A program made the translations under genes and the position numbers. Of a stretch of 64,000 nucleotides of DNA, positions 37,311-44,790 are shown one piece after another. The notes beneath the pieces were generated by a model. That model had not been told where the DNA came from. It saw only the letters and a program-made list of their open reading frames with translations, and did no database searches. The DNA comes from Lentimonas sp. CC4 (GTDB taxonomy: Bacteria; Verrucomicrobiota; Verrucomicrobiia; Opitutales; Coraliomargaritaceae). Each line of letters begins with the position of its first letter. Position 1 is the first letter of the stretch. The DNA lies in the NCBI RefSeq assembly GCF_902728235.1, contig NZ_CACVBO010000001.1, positions 1,614,501 through 1,678,500 on the forward strand. Direction: 5' to 3'.

Positions 37311-37592
37311 GTGTTTGATTGGTCGGATGATAAAGATGCGGAACTGCGCGCAACACGAGGAATCGGTTTTCAGGATATCGTGTTTCATGTTGAACGTGGC
37401 GACGTGCTCGCTGTTGCCGATCATCCAAATTCTGAGAAATACCCAAACCAGAAGATTTTCTACGTTCGGGTGGGCGATTATGTATATTTGGTTCCGTATG
37501 TTGAATCGGGTGAAAGCAAATTCCTGAAGACGATTATACCGAGCCGAAAAGCGACGAAACAGTTTTTGAGAGGAGGATCCAATGAAGTTTGA
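37311..37592 (+). CDS. BrnT-like toxin of a type II toxin-antitoxin module
   Basis: 93 residues from a GTG start. The BrnT pattern is present: an N-terminal FDWSDDKDAELRATRGIGFQ (compare F-W-D-x-x-K-x-x-x-x-x-x-x-H-G-I-x-F), then VLAVADHPN, and the closing IPSRKATKQF, similar to the family's ISARKA. BrnT toxins are RelE-like ribonucleases. The normal H-G-I is R-G-I here. The next gene overlaps by 11 nt and encodes a ribbon-helix-helix type antitoxin candidate. Confidence 0.65.
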   Translation: MFDWSDDKDAELRATRGIGFQDIVFHVERGDVLAVADHPNSEKYPNQKIFYVRVGDYVYLVPYVESGESKFLKTIIPSRKATKQFLRGGSNEV

Positions 37593-37893
37593 TGATTATG
37601 AAAAAGAATTAGTAGACCTGGATGAGAGCGGAGGCATCGATCTTCATATTCCAGAAGCAGAGGAAGTTCGGCAGTTGCAAGCATCAGCTCGTGAGACGCT
37701 GAATAAGGACAAGCGAATTAATATTCGAATTTCCTCGCGTGATTTGGAGTCATTGCAGTTGCGAGCAAATCGGTATGGCATGCCGTATCAGACGTTAATT
37801 TCCAGTATTCTGCACCGCTACGTATCGAAGGATATCAATAGCGTGTTGTTTGAAGATGGTGCCGCTTATAACCAGACGAAATCTGAGGAGTGA
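37582..37893 (+). CDS. Antitoxin of the BrnT-like module (ribbon-helix-helix type)
   Basis: 103 residues, overlapping the toxin by 11 nt. The C-terminal half INIRISSRDLESLQLRANR followed by YGMPYQTLISSILHRYV matches the beta-strand plus two-helix RHH fold of CopG/BrnA/CopA-type antitoxins. The acidic N-terminus (about 1-30) would mask the toxin. Toxin-first order and overlap match brnT-brnA layouts. It would autorepress the operon. Confidence 0.72.
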   Translation: MKFDDYEKELVDLDESGGIDLHIPEAEEVRQLQASARETLNKDKRINIRISSRDLESLQLRANRYGMPYQTLISSILHRYVSKDINSVLFEDGAAYNQTKSEE

Positions 37894-37896
37894 ATC

Positions 37897-38241
37897 ATGC
37901 CTGACACACTTTTAATCGGTTGGACGACGGTCGACTCCGAGGCTGCGGCGCAGCAACTGGCGCACGGGTTAGTCGAGTCCGATCTTGTGGCCTGCGTGCA
38001 GATTGATGCGGGCGTGACATCTGTTTATCGCTGGGAGGGGGCAGTGCAGTCGGATGCTGAATGGCGATTGATTGTGAAATTCGCTGAATCGAAATCTGAG
38101 GAGGTGAACGCGTATCTCGATGCACATCACCCTTACGACGTGCCGCAATGGGTAGTCGCCCGGGCCGAGCACGTCGCACCCACGTATTTAAAGTGGGCGA
38201 GGGAGAGTAAACTCACGCGGATCAAGTATTGTGATTTGTGA
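37897..38241 (+). CDS. cutA: Divalent-cation tolerance protein CutA
   Basis: 114 residues. CutA1 pattern: LLIGWTTVDSEAAAQQLAHG, VESDLVACVQIDAGVTSVYR and WEGAVQSDAEWRLIVKFAES, then HPYDVPQWVV. CutA forms very stable trimers and was linked to copper tolerance; its exact role is unclear. The gene starts 3 nt after the antitoxin stop, so it may ride on the toxin-antitoxin operon. Confidence 0.92.
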   Translation: MPDTLLIGWTTVDSEAAAQQLAHGLVESDLVACVQIDAGVTSVYRWEGAVQSDAEWRLIVKFAESKSEEVNAYLDAHHPYDVPQWVVARAEHVAPTYLKWARESKLTRIKYCDL

Positions 38242-38257
38242 AATCGAAGAATCTGGC

Positions 38258-38453
38258 GTAGGGGTGCTGCTTGCCGTTTCGACAGGCTCAAGGCCCTGAG
38301 CTTGTCGAAGGGCGGCACCCGCGAAGGTAGATAGAGTTTTACAACTTCCAATGCGTGTGGCCTTTGCGCGGTCTTCGCAAGCAAAGCCCCTACATCAAGA
38401 TTGCGAAATAGTATGAATGCACTTTTCACAAATTATGGTGCGCACCAGTATAG
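38258..38453 (+). repeat. Repeat A, copy 1 (196-bp dispersed element, with tail T)
   Basis: A 136-bp core with termini GTAGGGG and CCCCTAC (38258-38393) plus a 60-bp tail ending GATGCGCG-like bases and AGTATAG. A near-identical copy lies in reverse at 46163-46357. The core contains the dyad TTCGACAGGCTCA/TGAGCTTGTCGAA. Fragments of its right end occur at 57685-57714 and 62802-62837. No open frame is shared by the copies. Confidence 0.88.
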
Positions 38454-38506
38454 CGGCTTCCAGCCGCTTTGTTGGGTGAGTGACAGCGGCAGGATGCCGC
38501 TGCTAC
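38451..38506. repeat. Repeat D, copy 3: paired-hairpin palindrome
   Basis: Directly abuts the tail of repeat A copy 1. Hairpins AGCGGC-TTCCA-GCCGCT and CAGCGGC-AGGAT-GCCGCTG, ending GCTGCTAC. Together with repeat A it fills the 320-nt gap between cutA and the next antitoxin gene; the remaining 55 nt hold only that gene's upstream region. Confidence 0.8.
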
Positions 38507-38561
38507 TTTCGTCATAAAAAGACACATTGACAGACGCACGTAATTGCGCACGCTTTTAGCC

Positions 38562-38804
38562 ATGACTACGATCACTGCCACGAAGGCTCGCAATACTCTC
38601 TACAGCCTCATTGACGAGGCGAATGAATCACACGTCCCGATTCAGATCACAGGTAAGCGTGGTAACGCGGTGCTCATTGCAGAGGATGATTGGCGGGCGA
38701 TTTCAGAGACCATGCATCTGAGCATGGTGCCGGGGATGGTGGAATCGATCGTAGAGGGGATGAATGAAAAAATTGAAGACTGCAGTGAGTCACTCGAATG
38801 GTGA
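38562..38804 (+). CDS. Phd/YefM-family antitoxin
   Basis: 80 residues from ATG 38562 (an upstream in-frame TTG is unlikely). The N-terminus MTTITATKARNTLYSLIDEA, with HVPIQITGKRGNAVLIAEDDWRAI-like continuation, is the Phd/YefM DNA-binding fold. The C-terminal part neutralises the toxin encoded next. The genes overlap by 7 nt, the usual antitoxin-toxin coupling, and the pair would be autoregulated. Confidence 0.92.
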   Translation: MTTITATKARNTLYSLIDEANESHVPIQITGKRGNAVLIAEDDWRAISETMHLSMVPGMVESIVEGMNEKIEDCSESLEW

Positions 38805-39067
38805 ACTATCGATTGGTTTATACGAAGCTGGCGCAAAAAGACGCGAACAAATTGTCGCGTAGTCAGCTCAAAGCAAAGGCACTGGAGATTCTAGAAATTC
38901 TAAAGGAAGACCCGTTTCAAGCACCGCCTGGCGATGAGGCCTTGGTTGGCGATCTACAGGGAAGCTATTCGAGGCGTATCAATATTCAGCATCGAATCGT
39001 GTATCAAGTATACGAAGACGAGCAGGTCGTGAAAATTATCCGAATGTGGACACATTATGGAGAGTGA
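38798..39067 (+). CDS. YoeB/Txe-family ribosome-dependent mRNA endonuclease toxin
   Basis: 89 residues, RelE superfamily. The sequence LVYTKLAQKDANKLSRS, EALVGDLQGSYSRRINIQHR, IVYQVYEDEQVVKII and the terminal MWTHYGE match YoeB; the conserved Arg, Glu and terminal His-Tyr of its active site are present. It cleaves mRNA on the ribosome when freed from the YefM-like antitoxin. It appears intact. Confidence 0.93.
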   Translation: MVNYRLVYTKLAQKDANKLSRSQLKAKALEILEILKEDPFQAPPGDEALVGDLQGSYSRRINIQHRIVYQVYEDEQVVKIIRMWTHYGE

Positions 39068-39104
39068 TTTAAGGGATGGATCTACTGCGAGGACTGTTTT
39101 AGGA

Positions 39105-39554
39105 ATGAAACACATATTGATAATCAGCATATTCGTCACATCCCTTATGTTCAGTGGATGCGTCCTAAACTATAAAGACGTCAGTCATGAATTCGAATAT
39201 ACTTCGTTTGTGAAGAGTCGTTATGTTGTAAGGACTGAAATGTATATTTGGGGAGTCAATGCACCACCTGGATATGGGAATGTCATTGATTATTATAGCA
39301 TCTCTCCTGTGGAGCTTGGGCGAATCACTGGTCGTGAAATTCTGTCAGAAAGCATTTTACAGCCAGGGACTGTTTTAGAAATACAGAAGATTAAAGAAAG
39401 CATGAACCACCTGCCCGGATATCGGCGCGTGGCTGCTATTGTTTTAGTCGATTCATTTGATAATCAGTTTGATGCGCCGATCGAAATTTCTTTGGAGCAT
39501 CTTCTGTCAACTAAGCATGTGAAAGCGCTGGGAAGAGTTTCTACGGATATATGA
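39105..39554 (+). CDS. Predicted lipoprotein, first gene of an uncharacterised three-gene cassette
   Basis: 149 residues from ATG 39105. A signal peptide with lipobox MFSGC (cysteine near 19). The mature part has mixed alpha/beta character (EYTSFVKSRYVVRTEMYIWG, GTVLEIQKIKESMNHLPGYR) and no family I recognise. Its stop overlaps the next start (ATGA), so it is coupled to the 246-residue membrane protein. It starts 37 nt after the YoeB-like toxin stop. Confidence 0.7.
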   Translation: MKHILIISIFVTSLMFSGCVLNYKDVSHEFEYTSFVKSRYVVRTEMYIWGVNAPPGYGNVIDYYSISPVELGRITGREILSESILQPGTVLEIQKIKESMNHLPGYRRVAAIVLVDSFDNQFDAPIEISLEHLLSTKHVKALGRVSTDI

Positions 39555-40291
39555 TCGATATGACCGCCAGGCAGCAGCTCAAAGCATGTCTCGAGAGTTA
39601 TCTCGATGAAAGTATCACTGCGTTTGAGTTGGATGATCGTCTTCAAGCGATTGAATGCAGTGAGGAAGATGGCAGTCTCAAAGAAGTAATTTCCATTCTA
39701 TGGTTCTGCTATGACGATTGCAAAGATCACAAGATTGTCGCGTGTAAAGAAGAGTGGGACTTTTTCCAACGGGTGCTGCTATTCTTAGATTCAGGGCTGA
39801 GTATTGCTGACCTGTATGAAGATCAAAATAAAACGGGCTGGCACCTGACTCAAGCAGTTGCGTTTGCGGTATTGTCGCTCCAGATATGGATGTTTTTACA
39901 AGGTGACCATTGGTTTATGGTCACAGCGCTTGGTGCACTTGCTTCAATACCAATTTGGATCGTTCGAGACCGTTGCACTCGCGGACTGTTTAGTGCACAG
40001 GAACATAAAGACTCCGACCGCTGGTTGCAGAAATATTATCCCTTTAGCAGCATCTCTCAGATGAAGAGAGCCGCGAAGGAAATGAACGTTAGCAAAGTCG
40101 CCTATCCGAAGCACTTAGAAGATCGAGTGATTCGTGACGCGTCTGAATTGAAGCTGATGACTCTTTGGAGCCGCGGCGTGCTGTATTGCTCGCATCTAGT
40201 TTTATCGCCTTTGATTCTGCTCTTTGAGTGTTTTCCGATGAAAGAAGCTTTATTGGCAGTGAGGGCAAGGGCAGAGGGAGGTGATCAATGA
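39551..40291 (+). CDS. Uncharacterised protein with helical N-terminus and membrane segments
   Basis: 246 residues. The soluble helical N-terminal region (about 1-80) has a striking FCYDDCKDHKIVACKEEWDF motif followed by FQRVLLFLDSG. I recall similar DDxxDHK...EWDxFQRLLLLL proteins in other environmental bacteria but no named function. Hydrophobic segments lie near 98-117, 122-139 and 206-225. Both ends overlap neighbours by 4 nt (ATGA), so it is the middle of a tightly coupled operon. Confidence 0.72.
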   Translation: MIDMTARQQLKACLESYLDESITAFELDDRLQAIECSEEDGSLKEVISILWFCYDDCKDHKIVACKEEWDFFQRVLLFLDSGLSIADLYEDQNKTGWHLTQAVAFAVLSLQIWMFLQGDHWFMVTALGALASIPIWIVRDRCTRGLFSAQEHKDSDRWLQKYYPFSSISQMKRAAKEMNVSKVAYPKHLEDRVIRDASELKLMTLWSRGVLYCSHLVLSPLILLFECFPMKEALLAVRARAEGGDQ

Positions 40292-40851
40292 GCTTCTTGT
40301 ATCCAAAGTTTCCGCTGAAGCGATTGCCGCACATGCTCGGGCTGAGCGTGATTGGCACATTGATTGCAGGCGCTTATGGCATCGTGCACGACCAAATTAC
40401 TTATTCCATTTCACACGAGTATTTTACAAAATTGAAATTTGAGCAGTTCGATTATGCAAATTTCGGGCTACCTGAAAGAGTATTCGTGGCTGAAGTCGGT
40501 TTCATGGCGACATGGTGGGTGGGCTTCTTCTCAGCTTGGTTGATCGCACGGCTACTATTCCCCGCTTGGCCGCTTAAAGATGTTTACAGAAAAAGCTTCA
40601 AAGGCTTCGGAATCATCTTTGGCAGTGCGATGATTGGCGGTATTACAGGGTTCATTTTGGGTGCGACCCATTCCTCTGATTACTCTTACTGGGAACCGAC
40701 GGTAACATATCTTCAAGTCACCGAACCTGCGAACTTTGTATCGGTCGCCTTAATTCATAACGCTGGCTATATTGGCGGCCTCGCCGGTTTGATCGTATGC
40801 CTCATGCTGATGGCGATTGAAAAGCGAGATGCTTCACGAGACTGGCTGTGA
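40288..40851 (+). CDS. Uncharacterised four-helix membrane protein
   Basis: 187 residues with hydrophobic helices near 14-33, 70-90, 106-130 and 155-178. The extracellular/periplasmic loop carries GIVHDQITYSISHEYFTKLK followed by FEQFDYANFG, a memorable motif that I have seen in uncharacterised membrane proteins of other phyla. Last gene of the cassette. No enzymatic residues stand out. The family is conserved in sequence but functionally unassigned as far as I know. Confidence 0.75.
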   Translation: MSFLYPKFPLKRLPHMLGLSVIGTLIAGAYGIVHDQITYSISHEYFTKLKFEQFDYANFGLPERVFVAEVGFMATWWVGFFSAWLIARLLFPAWPLKDVYRKSFKGFGIIFGSAMIGGITGFILGATHSSDYSYWEPTVTYLQVTEPANFVSVALIHNAGYIGGLAGLIVCLMLMAIEKRDASRDWL

Positions 40852-40934
40852 GCGTAGGGTCCACCGATGATTGCCATTGAGCTCAAAGAGACCTTAGTTA
40901 TACCTGCATACATCATGATTTGTGAAAAGTGACA

Positions 40935-41103
40935 CACCTCATACGAACCTGTTGCATGTGTGGGTTACTCGGGGAGGGACGGCCTCCGCGCCGTCCGCCG
41001 AGCCTCAGCACGGAACCAAAGCACCAGCACACCGTAAGACGAAGCTCGCCACTCCCCAATGGGTTAAGCTAAAAATCACAAATTTTGATGCGCGCCAGTA
41101 TAC
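40935..41103 (+). repeat. Repeat B, copy 1 (palindromic element with tail T)
   Basis: The core GGGAGGGACGGCCTCC (GACGGC-N6-GCCGTC hairpin) continues GCCGAGCCTCAGCACGG and then a more variable part. It ends in the same tail as repeat A (CAAATTTTGATGCGCG...CAGTATA). Copies lie at 56001-56189 and 62657-62772. An 86-codon frame (40922-41182) running through it is repeat-derived and not called. Confidence 0.78.
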
Positions 41104-41203
41104 TGTCAAATTTCGTAGCGTGCCGCTGTCGCACAATGCCATTGCATGTCTCGATATCTGTTTACTTTTCGGGGATAATTAAAACCTAGAGCGCAGAGAT
41201 TCA

Positions 41204-41315
41204 GCCACAAAAAGGCACGAAGAAGCACGAAAAACTAAACCGCAGTCGTTTTTGTGTATTTTGGGCTTCGCCCTTCGGTTGATTATCGCTGCGCTCGGAA
41301 GTGCCTCTTTGTGGC
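41204..41315. repeat. Inverted repeat flanking a GC-hairpin segment
   Basis: Arms GCCACAAAAAGGCAC (41204-41218) and GTGCCTCTTTGTGGC (41301-41315) match with one mismatch. Between them is a short direct repeat (GCACGAAGAA, GCACGAAAAA) and a GGGCTTCGCCC hairpin. With repeat B it accounts for much of the 622-nt gap between 40851 and 41474; I see nothing gene-like in the rest. Confidence 0.65.
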
Positions 41316-41473
41316 CGTAAAATACCCAAGATTAGAACGTCATCCTATCTGATTTTTTAATATGCAATGGCATCGAGCTTTACAAACGTTCAGCGCCTCA
41401 GAGCCAGCACCGCACACGAGTTACTATAAGCTGCACGCTACGAGTGATTTTCCGCAAGCTCCCCACTTGACCT

Positions 41474-42874
41474 GTGAAAAACAGCGATCAGATTGTGCGC
41501 ATGTTTGATCCGATTGAAGCTCTTAAAGATTATATTCGTTTTCCTTCCGTTTCGACGGATCCGGCCTATGCCGATGGCATGAAAGGAGCGCGTGAGTATG
41601 CAACTGGCTTGTTGGAGAACCTTGGCTTTAAGGTGGAAGTGGTGGAGACAGAACTGCACCCGATTCTCTTGGCTGAGCGCTTTGGCGATCCGGCGTGGCC
41701 ACATATTGCGATTTACGGGCACTACGATGTGCAACCGGCCGATCCGTTTGAACTATGGACGAGTGAGCCGTTTGAACCGACGGTGCGTGATGGCCGTATC
41801 TATGGTCGTGGCACGGCCGATAACAAGGGGCCTACAATTGTGCATATGTCGGCATTGGCTCGTGTGTTGGCGAAGCATCCAGATCTACCACTCAACATCA
41901 CATATGTGATCGAGGGCGAGGAGGAGATCGGTAGCCCGAGCATGCCGAAGTTTTTTGATTCGTATGCAGAGCGTATTTCGAAGGCAGACTTTATCTTAGT
42001 CTCTGATACGGGGAGCCCAAACACTGAGCAGATCGTGATTACGACGGCACTCCGTGGTTTGGTGGATTTGGAAATCAAAGTGCGTGGCCCAAAGAGCGAT
42101 CTGCATTCAGGCATCCACGGCGGCGCAGTGTATAATCCATTGCAGGCATTGATGGAAATTTGCGCGGGGCTACACAATCCAGATGGCAGTGTGAATGTGC
42201 TAGGGTTTTACGACGATGTGTTGCCGGTGCTCGATTGGGAACGCGCGGAGTTGGCGCGTTATCCGGAGACGGTCGAGAGTTATCAAGCGATGCTTGATGT
42301 CCCTGCATTTTATCCGGCCAATGGTCTGACTCCCCTTGAAGCGGTGCGCTTTGGGCCGACGCTAGAGTTTAATGGGATCGGTGGCGGCTATCAGGGCGAA
42401 GGTTCGAAGACCGTGATTGCGAGTGAGGCCTTTGCCAAGGTGACCTGTCGCTTGGTGGCGAATCAAGATCCTCACAAGACACAGGATCAAGTCGTTGCTG
42501 CGATTGAGGCCCTCTGCCCGGCAGGTGTAACGCTCAATGTGCGTCGAGGACCGGTCGCGGAAGCGTATTTGGCGGTGCCGCCAGAGCGTCCGAACACGCC
42601 TGCGGATCAACCAGAAGCGTTGGCACGTGCGTTTAAGTCGGCCGATCGCGCGATTGAGCAATGCTTTGGCAACGCGCCGATTTACTTGCGCGAGGGGGGC
42701 AGTATCCCCGTGATTGCAGACTTCAATAAACGTGCAGGGCTCGACGCCTTGATGGTGGGTCTCTTCACGCCGATCGATAATCTACATGCACCGGACGAGG
42801 GCTTTGATCTGAAGTTGATGGAGAATGCGATCACCGCGTTTGAGCAGATCTTCTGCGATATCGCTGGGGTGTAG
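41474..42874 (+). CDS. M20-family dipeptidase/metallopeptidase
   Basis: 466 residues from GTG 41474, or 457 from ATG 41501. Zinc-ligand motifs: IAIYGHYDVQPAD (His/Asp), GRGTADNKG, the catalytic EGEEEIGSP, and LVSDTGSPNTEQ; the last metal histidine region lies in PIDNLHAPDEGF. The pattern fits M20 dipeptidases (PepV/CNDP-like), which hydrolyse di- and tripeptides in the cytoplasm. Length is normal. The downstream VOC gene begins 9 nt later, so they are co-transcribed. Confidence 0.93.
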   Translation: MKNSDQIVRMFDPIEALKDYIRFPSVSTDPAYADGMKGAREYATGLLENLGFKVEVVETELHPILLAERFGDPAWPHIAIYGHYDVQPADPFELWTSEPFEPTVRDGRIYGRGTADNKGPTIVHMSALARVLAKHPDLPLNITYVIEGEEEIGSPSMPKFFDSYAERISKADFILVSDTGSPNTEQIVITTALRGLVDLEIKVRGPKSDLHSGIHGGAVYNPLQALMEICAGLHNPDGSVNVLGFYDDVLPVLDWERAELARYPETVESYQAMLDVPAFYPANGLTPLEAVRFGPTLEFNGIGGGYQGEGSKTVIASEAFAKVTCRLVANQDPHKTQDQVVAAIEALCPAGVTLNVRRGPVAEAYLAVPPERPNTPADQPEALARAFKSADRAIEQCFGNAPIYLREGGSIPVIADFNKRAGLDALMVGLFTPIDNLHAPDEGFDLKLMENAITAFEQIFCDIAGV

Positions 42875-42883
42875 CTTTGACTT

Positions 42884-43264
42884 ATGAAAATTGAAAAGGC
42901 AGGTTTTATCGCATTTCCCGCATCGGACTTTGAGGCGTCACTACGCTTTTATCGGGATGTGTTGGAGTTGCCGCTGGTGAAGCAGGGAGAGGACGCGTTT
43001 TCACGTTTTGCACGGTTTGATTGTGCGGGCTTTGGCATTCACGTTTACGAATGGACGAAGCCGTTCAACCGCGCGCATACGGGACTTCAGCTCTATGTCA
43101 AAGACGTGGACGCCTTGTATGCCGAACTCCAGGCGCAAGGTGTGCAGTTTAACGGCGAGGTGCGTGATGAGCCGTGGGGTGGACGTGTGGTGACAGTGCG
43201 TGATCCCGACGGAAATCTGTTTGATCTGCTGAATGCGGAGTATGCCGAGCAGTTCGGGGCGTGA
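42884..43264 (+). CDS. VOC-superfamily (glyoxalase/dioxygenase-like) protein
   Basis: 126 residues with the two beta-alpha-beta-beta-beta modules of the VOC fold: FIAFPASDFEASLRFYRDVL, then ELPLVKQGEDAFSRF, and VKDVDALYAELQAQGVQFN ending VRDPDGNLFDLLN. The metal-ligand glutamate typical of glyoxalase I is not obvious, so substrate and metal use are unknown. It is co-transcribed with the M20 peptidase. Confidence 0.88.
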   Translation: MKIEKAGFIAFPASDFEASLRFYRDVLELPLVKQGEDAFSRFARFDCAGFGIHVYEWTKPFNRAHTGLQLYVKDVDALYAELQAQGVQFNGEVRDEPWGGRVVTVRDPDGNLFDLLNAEYAEQFGA

Positions 43265-43385
43265 TGGTAGGTTTTCTGCCATACCGCTGGCGTCGTGTTC
43301 TTTCCTCTGTGCTCTCCGTGTTCTCTAGCGCAGCGGGTGGTTAACTATCTTTGCATCTTCGGTGGACTTTCTTTGGGTCCATTAA

Positions 43386-44588
43386 CTACGAATCACACGA
43401 TTTTTTCGCGAGCAGTGGCTTCGGTGGCTTGGTTTTCGGAGCGACGAAGACCAGCCAGACGATTGCGCAGATGAGCCATAGGGCGGATGCGTAGATGTAA
43501 TGCGTGGTGCGTAGGTCCGGGCGGAAGTCGGCGACGATGCGTGTTGATGCGGCTAGGATGAGTGTGCCTGTCACCCATGCAAAGATTTTGACGCTTTTGC
43601 GGATTAGATCAGGGCGGTCGCTGTGGCCGAAGACCACGCGCAGCGAGACTAGAAAGATCGTGCCTGTTAGGCCGACAAAAAAGTAGGCGTGTAGCCAGGC
43701 GACCTTGTAGCCAGGAAAGAATGCTGCGCCAATTAGGCCGATGGCGATCGTGCTTAGGGCGAAGATCAGCTGCAGGCCATGCATGCGCTCTTTGCGGCGG
43801 AATTCCATCCATGGGAGTTGTGTAATGATGTAGGCCGTGAGTGTGAGCACTCGTAGGGTATAGGCGGTGGTGATGTGTCCGGATAGCTCAATGACAACGG
43901 AGAGCGCAAATCCGATTGCGGCGAAGATGCTCTGCCGAAAGCGGCGTTTCCACTCGGCACTCGGCGTCATCGTCTCGTCGAAGTCGTGACGGTTCTGTCC
44001 GCCGATGATTTTAGGGAAGAAGAACGCGCCGACACCGATGATGGGTAACATCGTGAAGCCTTGGAAAAGGAGGATTTTGCCAAGCGCATAGGCGGTCGCG
44101 TTCGGCCAGATCGTGGCGGTCAGAGCCAGGAGGCTGCTACCGACACAGGCGCAGATCAGGCCGAGTGCCGCGAGCGGAAAGCCCGGCGGTGGCATATCGG
44201 TGCGGGCGCAGTAAGCACGGTAGGCCTTGAGTAAGAGTGCCAGCGTCGCGAGGGCAAAGAGTGTATCGCCTAGCGCCAGTTGATTGAAAACGAAGGCTAG
44301 GTTGGACAGGCAGGCCAGTCCGAAGATTGCACAGATGCATTTCGATCCGAAGGCGGGTGCGCCTAGGAGTCGTGGCCCAGCGGTCATCATGAATCCGAAG
44401 ATGAAGAAGGCCGCAAAGCCATCGATCATCAGGCGTGGGTGAGCGAGTGCTGGATAGTAGTTGAGTGCGCCGGCAAAGAACAGCGGCCACAGCGCGACGC
44501 CGATGATGCCCCATAGGACGCCGACGGGGAAGAAGAGGCGGAATGGTTCACTCAGGCGAGTGAGGGCGTTGTTATCAGACTGGCACAT
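43386..44588 (-). CDS. NnrS-like multi-pass membrane protein
   Basis: 400 residues with about 12 hydrophobic helices. The N-terminal EPFRLFFPVGVLWGIIGVAL and the DGFAAFFIFGFMMTAGPRLLG segment match the NnrS pattern, a heme- and copper-containing protein linked to nitric-oxide stress. The histidines expected in the canonical HGHEM segment are partly missing (AHPRLMIDG), so cofactor binding may differ. It stands alone, divergent from thrC. Confidence 0.72.
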   Translation of the reverse strand: MCQSDNNALTRLSEPFRLFFPVGVLWGIIGVALWPLFFAGALNYYPALAHPRLMIDGFAAFFIFGFMMTAGPRLLGAPAFGSKCICAIFGLACLSNLAFVFNQLALGDTLFALATLALLLKAYRAYCARTDMPPPGFPLAALGLICACVGSSLLALTATIWPNATAYALGKILLFQGFTMLPIIGVGAFFFPKIIGGQNRHDFDETMTPSAEWKRRFRQSIFAAIGFALSVVIELSGHITTAYTLRVLTLTAYIITQLPWMEFRRKERMHGLQLIFALSTIAIGLIGAAFFPGYKVAWLHAYFFVGLTGTIFLVSLRVVFGHSDRPDLIRKSVKIFAWVTGTLILAASTRIVADFRPDLRTTHYIYASALWLICAIVWLVFVAPKTKPPKPLLAKKSCDS

Positions 44589-44701
44589 AATTAACTACTG
44601 TTTTGTATTTAATTGTGTGATTTGCGATCTTTTTTAAGGTCTTCATCCTAATCATGCTCTTAAACTTGTTCTTGTGAGTTGTGGATACGGGCTTTGAGAG
44701 G

Positions 44702-44744
44702 GATTAGGGTTCAGAGTCGGATTACGATTAGGGTTCAGACTCCT
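44702..44744. repeat. Short 24-bp direct repeat upstream of thrC
   Basis: GATTAGGGTTCAGA occurs at 44702 and again at 44726, a 24-bp period, with related GGATTAC bases between. It lies in the 200-nt gap between the NnrS-like gene and thrC. Confidence 0.55.
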
Positions 44745-44790
44745 GCACTTGTGGATTGACTCTTTTGCTCTGAATTCAGACTTCTTTTCC

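Noticed and set aside
40922-41182. 86-codon frame in the gap after the three-gene cassette
   Set aside because: It is read through repeat B and its tail; related frames appear in the other B copies (56020, 62645) only because of the shared DNA.
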